Origin: Bacillota bacterium
GTDB taxonomy: Bacteria > Bacillota > Clostridia > Lachnospirales > Lachnospiraceae
Assembly (NCBI GenBank): GCA_023436065.1
Contig: JAEZKU010000061.1
Span: 1 to 50,517, forward strand
Length of the DNA: 50,517 bases
Direction of reading: 5' to 3'
In this document: in pieces, positions 8,228 to 17,056 of the stretch
Position numbering within the stretch: position 1 is the first letter of the stretch
Layout: each line of letters opens with the position of its first letter
Notes under the pieces: model-generated
What the model saw: only the letters and a program-made list of their open reading frames with translations
Databases searched by the model: none
Told to the model about the DNA's origin: nothing
Made by a program: the position numbers and the translations under genes

Positions 8228-9388
8228 CTACTCAACCGACTGTGCTACAAGGAAATTAACAGCCTTTTCCCATAAAAGGCTTTCCTGTATCTGTTCCTTG
8301 GTGCCGTAATTCTGATAAAACTCATCCTCGGTCTCTACATCATATTTCTCCATATAATCTGCAAGCCCTTTGGAATACTCATCATCAGTCAGTACCATGT
8401 TCTCAGTCTTGATTACAGAATTCAGTACCAGCTCCTGTGCTGCCCTGTTCTCGGCATAGGCTTTTTTCTGCTCATCATAGGCTGCCTGGGTCATACCGTT
8501 TGCTTCGATGAAAGCGGCCAAATCCATACCAAACATCTGAGCATACTGTAAATAATAGCTTTCCATCTCATAACCGTAATAATTGATCAGGGTCTGAGGA
8601 TAGGAGGAAATCTGTGAATTGCTGATGATGGCCTGAATAACGCTGCCAATCTTAGCATTCTTCATCTCTTCTTCGTTTTCTGCCGCAAGCTCTGCACGTT
8701 TACCTTTCTTATATTCTGCTACGGTATCATAATCCGTATTGTTCTTGACATATTCATCATTTAATTCAGGTAACTTCTTAGCCTTGATGGAGTTGATGGT
8801 AACATTGAATACAACTGCTTTTCCTGCCAGCTCCTCGGAGGGATAATCTGCAGGGAAGGTAAGATCAAGCTTAACCTTCTCACCGACGTCATGTCCGACC
8901 AGACCTTCTTCAAAGCCCGGGATGAAGTTGCCTGAGCCGATCTCCAGATCATAGCCCTGAGCGGTTCCACCTTCAAATGCTACACCGTCCTTTAAGCCCT
9001 CATAATCAATGTTAACGATATCGCCTGTCTGAACAGCTCTGCCCTTCACTTCTTCCTCTGTTGAATTCGAAGCAAGCTCGTCCTCAATTGCATTGTCCAC
9101 ATCTGCATCAGTTACTTCCAATTTATCATAGACAGCTTTTACACCCTTATACTGGCCTAAGGTGATATAATCGCTTACTTCATAGGCCTCTCTGACGGGA
9201 GCCTGCGGTGCGGGAGAAACCTGTGCTGTATCTTCTGCCGTGTCCTCAGGAGCTTGTGTTGCCTCAGCGGTATTGGTCGAGCTGTCATTTTGTGCGTTCA
9301 GCTCATCTGTTACGCTCTTTTTCCCACAACCCCATGCAAACAGCGTTACGCTTAAGCCTATCATCAATAACAATGTCTTCTTCTTCAT
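8228..9388 (-). CDS. Trigger-factor-like peptidyl-prolyl isomerase lipoprotein
   Basis: 386 residues. Signal peptide with lipobox LFAWGC (C21) predicts a lipid-anchored exported protein. After an acidic Pro/Ala/Thr-rich linker comes a trigger-factor-like region: an N-terminal helix motif (TDADVDNAIEDELA), an FKBP-type isomerase domain (GDIVNIDYEGLKDGVAFEGG...IPGFEEGLVG) and a C-terminal helical region as in trigger factor. The ribosome-binding domain of true trigger factor is absent, so it should act outside the membrane as a folding factor, like PrsA or FKBP lipoproteins. This is inferred from architecture. ATG follows GAGGAAAGGA. It leads an operon with the radical SAM gene. Confidence 0.9.
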   Translation of the reverse strand: MKKKTLLLMIGLSVTLFAWGCGKKSVTDELNAQNDSSTNTAEATQAPEDTAEDTAQVSPAPQAPVREAYEVSDYITLGQYKGVKAVYDKLEVTDADVDNAIEDELASNSTEEEVKGRAVQTGDIVNIDYEGLKDGVAFEGGTAQGYDLEIGSGNFIPGFEEGLVGHDVGEKVKLDLTFPADYPSEELAGKAVVFNVTINSIKAKKLPELNDEYVKNNTDYDTVAEYKKGKRAELAAENEEEMKNAKIGSVIQAIISNSQISSYPQTLINYYGYEMESYYLQYAQMFGMDLAAFIEANGMTQAAYDEQKKAYAENRAAQELVLNSVIKTENMVLTDDEYSKGLADYMEKYDVETEDEFYQNYGTKEQIQESLLWEKAVNFLVAQSVE

Positions 9389-9663
9389 TATATTATCCTT
9401 TCCTCTTCAATCCGGCAGAATCCTATTGTTTTCCGGAATCATATTTTCAGTGCTATATTCCGTTATATCATATTTGCAGTGAAAAAGAAAGTAAATTTCA
9501 AAATTTCCATAAAAATTTCACGGTAAATTCACAGAAGAATACGGACAAATTCTCCGTAAAATCGGCATCTGAAGCATCCCCCTCCAGGATATTCCCCATT
9601 ACGATTCAATGGATAACATGAACAAGGGAGCCTCTGGAAAGTGTAATAGGATTATGAATAAAA
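9389..9663. other. Intergenic region, nothing firm
   Basis: Contains the ribosome site and presumably the promoter of the lipoprotein gene, but I cannot pick a convincing -35/-10 pair. Short frames here look random. Confidence 0.5.
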
Positions 9664-9711
9664 CACCCCGTAGATTATTCGCTCTGAACAGAGCAGATAA
9701 CCTACGGGGTA
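9664..9711 (-). terminator. Terminator of darA
   Basis: On the minus strand a long stem (CCCCGTAG with CTACGGGG, then GTTAT/ATAAT, then GCTCTG/CAGAGC) is followed by TGTTTTA. Confidence 0.8.
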
Positions 9712-9742
9712 ATCAGTCGTACTTATTTATTTCCTTATCATA

Positions 9743-10060
9743 TTATATCTTGATATATCTGTCGACATCTGTGACAAAGATGGTCGCACCACCTACATTT
9801 ACAACGACATTCATGGAAGCATATTCTATCGCTCCGACAGGGTTGGATATAATCTGCTGCCTCGGTCCACATTCCTTCTTAACGATATCTATTACAGTAT
9901 CCACCTTGTCTTCGTCAGTACCGATCATCAGGGTAGTGTTACCTTCTCTCAGGAAGCCGCCTGTGCTCGCCAGCTTGGTAACATAAAACCCCTGCTTATT
10001 CAATGCTTCTGTTACATAGCTGCTGTCAACATTACGGACAATTACATAGATTAACTTCAA
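9743..10060 (-). CDS. darA: Cyclic-di-AMP receptor, PII-like DarA
   Basis: 105 residues. It starts MKLIYVIVRNVD and carries the family hallmark LASTGGFLREGNTTLMIG, followed by a PII-like fold ending GATIFVTDVDRY. DarA/PstA binds c-di-AMP as a trimer in the cytoplasm; its target is not settled in most species. An ATG occurs 96 bases upstream in frame, but family proteins begin exactly at MKLI. Here that codon is TTG, with AAAGGA ten bases upstream, so TTG at 10060 is the start. It has its own terminator and looks monocistronic. Confidence 0.92.
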   Translation of the reverse strand: MKLIYVIVRNVDSSYVTEALNKQGFYVTKLASTGGFLREGNTTLMIGTDEDKVDTVIDIVKKECGPRQQIISNPVGAIEYASMNVVVNVGGATIFVTDVDRYIKI

Positions 10061-10242
10061 ATAAATCCCATCCTTTCTATCAAATATTCCGCTGAAGCGA
10101 AATTTGTAAAGGCATATCAATTTACATTCCATAAAGAAAGCTTTGGCTTCTATCATAATTATAGTATATAGACTTCGGAAAGTAAAGCCATATTCCGGTA
10201 TCCTAAGTTTAAAATATATCTGATTCCTTCGGCTTTTTTCGT

Positions 10243-10296
10243 AAAAAAGAGGCTGTCAGGCAACGATTCTCTCATTGCTGTTCTGACAGCCTCTTT
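10243..10296 (-). terminator. Terminator of ileS
   Basis: Perfect 14-bp stem (AAAGAGGCTGTCAG with its complement) with a loop of about 23 bases, followed on the minus strand by TTTTTT. Confidence 0.85.
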
Positions 10297-10340
10297 GTTA
10301 TCGGTCGTTTTTCTTAGTTATTGATCTTAATATGCGATAC

Positions 10341-13300
10341 TTATAGCTTTTCTACGCCAAGCGTTACTTCCTCGCCGTTTACATTCCATTCTTTCACAAA
10401 GCCCTGAACACTATCCACTACCAGCTCTTTTGCCAGAACCTGTGATTTGATTTCTTCCGCATTACGAAGAATGATCTCCTTAATCCTGTCATTGCCATTC
10501 TGAGATACGCGGATCTGATCCATGACCTCGAAATCAGCTTCCTTACGCATCGTTTGAATCTTACTGATAATTTCGTTTACAAAACCTTCCTCAATAAGAG
10601 CCTCGGACAGGTTGGTATCCAGCACAACCGTGATACCATGGTCGGAGTCAGAGATGAAGCCCTCTGTCTGGGCAGCCTCAATCAGTAAATCATCCTTCTC
10701 CAGTACTGCTTCCGAACCTTCTATCGTAATCTTCAGCTGTCCGGTAGCATTAATCTCATCCATTGCCTCATTCCCGTTCAATTCTGCAAGAATGGTACGG
10801 ATTGCACCGATCTGCTTGCCGAATTTGGGTCCGAGCGTCTTCAGCTGTGGCTTAAAGCTATAAGAAGTAAAGTTCCGTACATCATCTGTAAATACGACTT
10901 CCTTCACATTCAATTCTTCAGCGATGATCGCGGTATAGAATTCAGAAACAGCCTTCTCTGCTTTAACATACATCTTACCGATTGGCTGACGGTTCTTGAT
11001 ATTGGCGGCATTTCTGCAGGCACGGCCAAGTACGACAACTTCAAGAACCTCTTCCATATCTGCCTCCAGCTCAGCATCAATAAAGGCCTCGTTGTAAACC
11101 GGATAATTACACAGATGGATACTCTTTGGAGCATTTTTATCCACACTGCAAACCAGATTCTGATAGATGTCCTCTGTCATAAACGGGATAAAGGGTGCTG
11201 ACAGCTTACATACGGTAACAAGTGCGGTATATAAAGTCATATACGCATTGATCTTATCCTGCGGCATTCCCTTCGTCCAGAAACGTTCCCTGCTTCTTCT
11301 TACGTACCAGTTGGATAATTCATCCACGAAATTAGCCAATAGACGCGCAGCCTCTGTAATCTGATAATTCTCCAGAAGGCCATCCACGGATTTTACCAGG
11401 GTATTCAGTCTCGAAAGCAGCCATTTATCCATAACCGGAAGCTTATCATACTCCAGGGTATATTTCGTGGCATCGAATTGATCAATATTTGCATAAAGTA
11501 CGAAGAATGCATAGGTATTCCAAAGAGTACCCATGAATTTTCTTTGTCCTTCGGTGACTGCTGCGTGATGGAAGCGATTCGGCAGCCATAACGCTGAGTT
11601 GATATAGAAGTACCAACGGATAGCATCCGCACCATGCTTGTCAAGCGCATCAAACGGATCTACGGCATTTCCCTTGGATTTGGACATCTTCTGTCCGTTC
11701 TCATCCTGAACGTGACCCAATACGATTACATTCTTAAAGGGTGCCTTATCAAAGATGAGCGTAGAGATTGCAAGCAGCGAGTAGAACCATCCTCTGGTCT
11801 GATCCACCGCTTCGCTGATAAAGTCAGCCGGGAAATTATCCTCGAAAATCTCTTTGTTCTCAAAAGGATAGTGCCACTGTGCGAACGGCATGGAACCGGA
11901 ATCGTACCAGCAGTCGATCACCGGTTTTACACGTGTCATCTGCTTACCGCACTCCGGACACTTGATGGTAACAGCATCAATAAAGGGTCTGTGAAGCTCA
12001 ATATCGTCAGGACAATTATCGGACATCGACTTTAACTCTTCAATACTGCCGATACAATGACGGTGTCCGTCCTCACACTCCCAAATCGGGAGAGGTGTTC
12101 CCCAGTAACGGTCACGGGAAAGGCCCCAATCCTGTACATTCTTCAGCCAATCACCGAAGCGGCCCTGTCCGATGCTCTCAGGCATCCAATTAATCGTGTT
12201 ATTATTGGCAATCAGTTGCTCCTTCACTGCCGTCATCTTGATGAACCAGGATTCTCTTGCATAATAGATCAGAGGAGTATCACAGCGCCAGCAGAAGGGA
12301 TAACTATGCTCAAATTTCAGTATTTTAAAGAGCAGCTTCTTCTGAGCCAGCATTTTCATGATCGGCTCGTCAGCTTTCTTGCAGAACATGCCTGCAAAGT
12401 CGGTTGCCTCCGGCTTGAATTCTCCCTTTCCGTCAATCAGTTGCACGAAAGGAAGATCGTATTTTTTACCTACACGGGAGTCATCCTCACCGAACGCAGG
12501 GGCGATGTGAACCACGCCGGTACCATCGGATAAGGTTACATAGCTGTCACAGGTAACATAATGTCCCTTCTTATCCAGCTTTGCATAGTCGAATAACGGT
12601 TCATATTCCTTATATTCCAAATTCTTACCTGTGTAAGTCTCTTCGATCTCATAGTCACCCTCAAGAACGCCAAGCAAAGCTTCTGCAAGGATATAATGCT
12701 CTGTTGCAGCAACCACTGCCGGTTCATGATCATGGCCACCTTCGCTATGTGAGTGTCCACAGGTGCAGCTGCCGTCCTTCTTCAGTACATTTCCCTTCTC
12801 ATCCACGGATACCTTTACCTTAACATAGGTTTCTTCAGGGTTTACGCAGAGTGCTACGTTGGAAGGAAGTGTCCAGGGTGTTGTGGTCCAGGCAAGAATA
12901 TACTCATCCTGGGTTCCTTTGACACGGAATTTTGCGATGACGGATTTCTCCTTCACATCCTTATAACCCTGAGCAACCTCATGGCTGGACAGAGGGGTTC
13001 CGCATCTTGGGCAATAGGGAACGATCTTGAAGCCCTTGTATAAAAGTCCCTTATCCCAAATCTGCTTCAAGGACCACCACTCGGATTCTATATAACTGTT
13101 ATGATAGGTTACATATGGGTCATCCATATCCGCCCAGAAGCCGACTGTACCGGAGAAATCCTCCCACATGCCCTTATACTTCCATACACTTTCCTTACAT
13201 TCCTGAAGGAAGGGTTCCAGACCGTATTCCTCGATCTGCTCCTTACCATCGATCCCAAGCTTTTTCTCGACCTCCAGTTCTACCGGAAGTCCATGGGTAT

Positions 13301-13556
13301 CCCAGCCTGCCTTACGAAGGACCTTATAACCCTTCATCGTCCTGTATCTCGGAACAATATCCTTAATTACTCTGGTCAGCACATGGCCGATATGAGGCTT
13401 GCCATTCGCTGTCGGCGGTCCGTCATAGAAGGTATAGGTCTCGCCTTGCTTACGTTCCTCAATGCTGGCTTCGAAAATCTTGTTCTCTTGCCAGAATTTT
13501 AATACTTTTTTCTCGCGGTCGACAAAGTTTAAATCGGTTGACACCTTATCGTACAT
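10341..13556 (-). CDS. ileS: Isoleucyl-tRNA synthetase
   Basis: 1071 residues; charges tRNA-Ile with isoleucine. Class I signatures are HIGH (H55-H58) and KMSKS (623-627). The WDTHGLP motif, editing domain, zinc-type cysteines (YCPRCGTPL, CWRCDTPL, KCPECGK) and anticodon-binding region are all present. Sequence style and length fit the eukaryote-like type 2 IleRS found in many Clostridia, which is often less sensitive to mupirocin. An unusual His/Cys-rich insert, SCTCGHSHSEGGHDHE (263-278), lies in the editing region before EHYILAEALL. ATG follows AGGAGG. Expression is under an Ile T-box with specifier ATC and a sigma-A promoter. Confidence 0.97.
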   Translation of the reverse strand: MYDKVSTDLNFVDREKKVLKFWQENKIFEASIEERKQGETYTFYDGPPTANGKPHIGHVLTRVIKDIVPRYRTMKGYKVLRKAGWDTHGLPVELEVEKKLGIDGKEQIEEYGLEPFLQECKESVWKYKGMWEDFSGTVGFWADMDDPYVTYHNSYIESEWWSLKQIWDKGLLYKGFKIVPYCPRCGTPLSSHEVAQGYKDVKEKSVIAKFRVKGTQDEYILAWTTTPWTLPSNVALCVNPEETYVKVKVSVDEKGNVLKKDGSCTCGHSHSEGGHDHEPAVVAATEHYILAEALLGVLEGDYEIEETYTGKNLEYKEYEPLFDYAKLDKKGHYVTCDSYVTLSDGTGVVHIAPAFGEDDSRVGKKYDLPFVQLIDGKGEFKPEATDFAGMFCKKADEPIMKMLAQKKLLFKILKFEHSYPFCWRCDTPLIYYARESWFIKMTAVKEQLIANNNTINWMPESIGQGRFGDWLKNVQDWGLSRDRYWGTPLPIWECEDGHRHCIGSIEELKSMSDNCPDDIELHRPFIDAVTIKCPECGKQMTRVKPVIDCWYDSGSMPFAQWHYPFENKEIFEDNFPADFISEAVDQTRGWFYSLLAISTLIFDKAPFKNVIVLGHVQDENGQKMSKSKGNAVDPFDALDKHGADAIRWYFYINSALWLPNRFHHAAVTEGQRKFMGTLWNTYAFFVLYANIDQFDATKYTLEYDKLPVMDKWLLSRLNTLVKSVDGLLENYQITEAARLLANFVDELSNWYVRRSRERFWTKGMPQDKINAYMTLYTALVTVCKLSAPFIPFMTEDIYQNLVCSVDKNAPKSIHLCNYPVYNEAFIDAELEADMEEVLEVVVLGRACRNAANIKNRQPIGKMYVKAEKAVSEFYTAIIAEELNVKEVVFTDDVRNFTSYSFKPQLKTLGPKFGKQIGAIRTILAELNGNEAMDEINATGQLKITIEGSEAVLEKDDLLIEAAQTEGFISDSDHGITVVLDTNLSEALIEEGFVNEIISKIQTMRKEADFEVMDQIRVSQNGNDRIKEIILRNAEEIKSQVLAKELVVDSVQGFVKEWNVNGEEVTLGVEKL

Positions 13557-13591
13557 ACAAATCCTCCTAAATAATGAAATAATGATTGTAA

Positions 13592-13618
13592 TGTTATAGG
13601 AGGAACTTTCCTATAACA
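13592..13618 (-). other. Hairpin between the T-box terminator and the ileS ribosome site
   Basis: GTTATAGGA and TCCTATAAC form a 9-bp stem on the transcript just after the terminator T run. It would form only in read-through mRNA and may protect its 5' end or mark a processing site. Confidence 0.45.
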
Positions 13619-13619
13619 T

Positions 13620-13890
13620 AAAAAAACTCTCATCCGAAAAAGGATGAGAGCATATGCTTTCACTTAACCACCTGTTTCACGTACTTCACATTTAAGCCTT
13701 CTGATCCGCTTATCGTGGACATACATTATCTATATAACGGTAGATACCGGCTTAACCTACTCGGTCTGTATCTGACACGCCTTTGGGTCTTGCAACTAGG
13801 GAGTGATTTTCAGTCATAGGCTACTGATACCGGGCTCACACTACCCCCGGCTCGCTGAGACGTTTGCGTTATGCTTACTCTCTCCGTCAA
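13620..13890 (-). promoter_or_regulatory. T-box riboswitch (isoleucine) controlling ileS
   Basis: On the minus strand the leader begins with a stem I base (GGAG with CTCC), an AGTA loop-E motif and a specifier loop reading GAAAATCA. The specifier codon ATC is at 13805-13807. Stems II and III follow, then the T-box region CAGGTGGTTAAGTG (13661-13674) and a terminator, CTCTCATCC paired with GGATGAGAG plus a T run (13620-13650). TGGT fits the ACCA end of uncharged tRNA-Ile. AGG/CCT plus GTG/CAT would form the antiterminator. The bulge reads TGGTTAA rather than the usual TGGNACC. Confidence 0.88.
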
Positions 13891-13910
13891 CGTTTTTATC
13901 AATTTTCATT

Positions 13911-13939
13911 ATGATAGTATAAATTGCCCCTATTGTCAA
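13911..13939 (-). promoter_or_regulatory. Sigma-A promoter of the ileS leader
   Basis: TTGACA (13934-13939), 17-base spacer, TATCAT (13911-13916) on the minus strand. Start is near 13904, just ahead of T-box stem I. Confidence 0.75.
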
Positions 13940-14151
13940 TACTTTTCTTAAAGCCAGAGCCTTTCTCCCATATAATTCCATCATCATTGTCCATTCCGGA
14001 ACCTCTTTGGAAATAACAAAATATTGCTTAAGTCGATTGACACCTTGACTTCTCCTTGAATCTGGTATATGTTTTGATATGGTGTTATAGTTTTTATATT
14101 TTAGCATCACATACGTATTTGGAGCTGCTTTACTGCAGCATGGAGGTTATC

Positions 14152-15606
14152 ATGGGTAAACAGAATCTGACCTTATTAACTGATTTTTATGAACTGACAA
14201 TGATGCAGGGTTATTACAATAATAAGAATAACGAGACCGTCATCTTTGACGTCTTCTACCGCGAGAATCCCAGCGGAAGCGGATATGCCATCTGTGCCGG
14301 TCTAGAGCAGGTCATAGATTACATCAAAGCACTAAGCTTTTCCGAAGAGGATATTGCTTATCTGCGGAGTCTGAACATATTTCAGGAGAGTTTCCTATCC
14401 TATCTAAAGGATTTTTGCTTTACCGGGGATATTTATGCCATTCCTGAGGGGACTGTCGTATTTCCGATGGAACCGCTGGTCAAGGTCATCGCCCCCATCA
14501 TGGAAGCTCAATTGATCGAAACTGCATTACTTAATATCATCAATCATCAGAGTCTGATTGCCACCAAAGCATCCCGTGTGGTATATGCTGCAGGCGGACA
14601 GCCGGTAATGGAATTCGGCCTTAGAAGGGCGCAGGGACCGGACGCCGGAACCTTAGGTGCCCGTGCCGCTGTGATTGGCGGTTGTATCGGCACCAGCAAT
14701 GTCTTATCTGCCAAGCTCTTTGATCTTCCTGCTCTCGGGACGCATGCCCACAGCTGGATTATGAGCTTTGACGATGAGCTTTCCGCTTTTCGTAAATATG
14801 CAGAATTATATCCGCAGAATACCACGCTGCTTGTTGACACCTATGATACGCTCCGTAGCGGCGTTCCCAATGCCATTAAAGTATTCGAGGAGCTTCGTAC
14901 CTCAGGCAAAATGCCGGAGAAATATGGCATTCGTCTTGACAGCGGTGACCTCGCCTATCTGTCGAAGAAAGCAAGAAAGATGCTGGATGCTGCAGGCTTT
15001 ACCGATGCAAAAATTACAGCCTCCAGTGATTTGGATGAGTATCTGATTGATTCCTTAAAGACTCAGGGAGCTAAAATCGACTCCTGGGGTGTCGGGACCA
15101 AACTGATTACCTCAAGAGACTGCCCCTCCTTCGGAGGTGTCTATAAGCTGGCCGCGATACAGAAGAATGGTAATTTCATACCGAAGATAAAGTTGTCCGA
15201 GAACCAATGGAAGATTACTAATCCGGGCAATAAGAAGATTATACGTATCTATGAAAAGGAAAGCGGCAAGGTGAAGGCAGACCTGATTGCTCTCGCTGAT
15301 GAGACTTTTTCAGAAAACGAGAGACTCTTACTGTTCGATCCACTTGCGACCTGGAAGAAGACCTATTTGGATCCCGGCACTTACACCCTGCGTGAATTGC
15401 TAGTTCCTGTATTTCTTTCAGGGAAATGCGTCTATACCTCCCCCTCCGTCATGGAGATCAGGGAATACTGTATCAATGAACAGGATTCCTTATGGGATGA
15501 AGCAAGACGATTAATCAATCCTCATATTGTATATGTAGATCTCTCTGTTAAGCTGTACCGCATGAAGACTGAGCTTCTGGACAGTCTGACAGAAGAAATA
15601 CAATAG
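14152..15606 (+). CDS. pncB: Nicotinate phosphoribosyltransferase
   Basis: 484 residues, normal for the family. Converts nicotinate and PRPP to nicotinate mononucleotide in NAD salvage. Characteristic stretches are TDFYELTMMQGYY at the N-terminus, FGLRRAQGPDAG, GTSNVLSAKLF, GTHAHSWI, LVDTYDT, RLDSGDLAYLS and ASSDLDEY. The frame is open further upstream, but the ATG at 14152 has GGAGGT six bases before it and gives the expected N-terminus. It diverges from ileS and appears monocistronic. Confidence 0.95.
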   Translation: MGKQNLTLLTDFYELTMMQGYYNNKNNETVIFDVFYRENPSGSGYAICAGLEQVIDYIKALSFSEEDIAYLRSLNIFQESFLSYLKDFCFTGDIYAIPEGTVVFPMEPLVKVIAPIMEAQLIETALLNIINHQSLIATKASRVVYAAGGQPVMEFGLRRAQGPDAGTLGARAAVIGGCIGTSNVLSAKLFDLPALGTHAHSWIMSFDDELSAFRKYAELYPQNTTLLVDTYDTLRSGVPNAIKVFEELRTSGKMPEKYGIRLDSGDLAYLSKKARKMLDAAGFTDAKITASSDLDEYLIDSLKTQGAKIDSWGVGTKLITSRDCPSFGGVYKLAAIQKNGNFIPKIKLSENQWKITNPGNKKIIRIYEKESGKVKADLIALADETFSENERLLLFDPLATWKKTYLDPGTYTLRELLVPVFLSGKCVYTSPSVMEIREYCINEQDSLWDEARRLINPHIVYVDLSVKLYRMKTELLDSLTEEIQ

Positions 15607-15651
15607 CATAATTATGGATCCTGCTCTGCTATAAAATCCGATTAATCCCAC

Positions 15652-15679
15652 TTCATTTTTCGTATGGTTGTGCTATACT
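15652..15679 (+). promoter_or_regulatory. Extended -10 promoter for the VanY-type gene
   Basis: TGCTATACT (15671-15679) is an extended -10; a weak -35, TTCATT, lies 16 bases before the TATACT. Confidence 0.5.
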
Positions 15680-15752
15680 ATACTTGATAGGCTTAGACAA
15701 ATGACAAGCAGATCGTCCCTTCCCGTTCTAATGTACGAAAGGAGTTATTGTT

Positions 15753-16985
15753 TTGAAAAAAAAGACCTTGGTCGCTGTTATTGCATCCATGACCACCCTA
15801 GTTCTTGTGAGCGGAGCCGCATTTCTGCGGGTTGCTCATGTAAGTGGAGATACAAATGAGGCTTCCGCTCTCGCATCTGTTCCCGAATCGTCCGGGAAGG
15901 ATTTGAGCAAAGGCAGCTATACATATATCCCTCCTATTCCGGCAGAAAATAACGCCGAGGAGGATGCCACCGTCGTTGAAACAGAGCCGGAGATTACCGA
16001 AGCACCCTTTGTTCCGGCGACTGAGATGGATTTAGACCCTTCCAGTCTTACTGTCTTTGTTAACAAGGAATATGCCTTACCTAAGGATTACATTCCGGAA
16101 AAATTGGTTACTCCGAATGTCATATTCAACCTGATTTCCTATGACGAGCGTACTCTGATGCGCCCGGAAGCAGCTGAGGCATTAGAGCAGTTATTTGCAG
16201 CAGCAAAGGAGGATCAAGTCATCCTGTATGGTATCTCAGCATACCGTTCCTATCAGCGCCAGACTTCTATATTCAAAAATAATATAGTGAAGAAGGGGAA
16301 AGCTTACACTCTGCGTTATTCAGCAGTTCCCGGAACCAGTGAACACCAGACCGGCCTCTCGATCGATGTATCGGCAGAGTCGCAGGATTTCAAATTAGAT
16401 AATACCTTCGCCAAATCACCGGAAGGTAAGTGGTTGGAGGAGAATGCACATAAATATGGTTATATTATCCGATACCCCGAAGGTGATGAGGATATTACCG
16501 GCTACGCCTTTGAACCCTGGCATATTCGTTATGTCGGCAAGGATCTGGCTACCTATCTTTACACCAATCGTTTGACCTTGGAGGAGTATTATCACTACAC
16601 CCCGAGCCCGGATTTTGATTTTGAAGCAAAGTACGCCGGTATCATTAACTATAAGCCTCCGAAGGTGACTCCGATTCCGGAAGGCGATCCCTCTATCGTG
16701 ATCGGAGCCAACGGTGAGATCATTGACGGTAGTCTGGAGGAAGAACTCCCCGAAGATGATACGGAAAGTGTTCCGACTGCTACACCTAAGCCCAAGGCAA
16801 CACCAAAGCCAACACCTACACCTGCAACACCTACACCTGCAACACCTACGCCTACAATTGCACCTACACCGGACGCCGAGCCCACACCGAGCGAGCCTAC
16901 GCCGGCTGAGCAACCGGCAACTACCGAAGCTCCGATCCCTACGTCTTTACCTGATCCGGCAAGTACAGAAATTCCTTTGAACTAA
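15753..16985 (+). CDS. VanY/LdcB-type D-alanyl-D-alanine carboxypeptidase
   Basis: 410 residues. An N-terminal signal or anchor segment (MKKKTLVAVIASMTTLVLVSG) targets it outside the membrane. The zinc peptidase domain has SAYRSYQRQ, SEHQTGLSID (S196-D205; H198 and D205 are likely zinc ligands) and EPWH (254-257). It trims D-Ala from peptidoglycan stem peptides. The C-terminal 90 or so residues are a Pro/Thr/Ala-rich spacer with DNA-level 15-bp repeats. Start is TTG with AAAGGAG upstream. A carboxypeptidase of this type alone does not imply vancomycin resistance; no VanA/H/X genes are present. Confidence 0.9.
   Translation: MKKKTLVAVIASMTTLVLVSGAAFLRVAHVSGDTNEASALASVPESSGKDLSKGSYTYIPPIPAENNAEEDATVVETEPEITEAPFVPATEMDLDPSSLTVFVNKEYALPKDYIPEKLVTPNVIFNLISYDERTLMRPEAAEALEQLFAAAKEDQVILYGISAYRSYQRQTSIFKNNIVKKGKAYTLRYSAVPGTSEHQTGLSIDVSAESQDFKLDNTFAKSPEGKWLEENAHKYGYIIRYPEGDEDITGYAFEPWHIRYVGKDLATYLYTNRLTLEEYYHYTPSPDFDFEAKYAGIINYKPPKVTPIPEGDPSIVIGANGEIIDGSLEEELPEDDTESVPTATPKPKATPKPTPTPATPTPATPTPTIAPTPDAEPTPSEPTPAEQPATTEAPIPTSLPDPASTEIPLN
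16815..16859 (+). repeat. 15-bp tandem repeats in the VanY-type gene
   Basis: The unit CCTACACCTGCAACA occurs twice exactly and once degenerately, coding PTPAT-type repeats. Unit number could change by slippage without shifting the frame. Confidence 0.8.
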
Positions 16986-17056
16986 AGTGATTTTTGTGGT
17001 CAAAGCGGTGTATGATTATCGAAAGAAGTAACATAATAGATCTATGGGAGGAATTT

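Noticed and set aside
10910..13502. Several frames of 60-160 codons on both strands
   Set aside because: Shadows of ileS; no start signals and no plausible protein features.
13841..14110. 89-residue minus-strand open frame
   Set aside because: It covers the ileS T-box leader and promoter; the RNA element explains the region and no ribosome site is present.
16649..16885. Gly/Val-rich minus-strand frame
   Set aside because: Antisense of the Pro/Thr repeats of the VanY-type gene.
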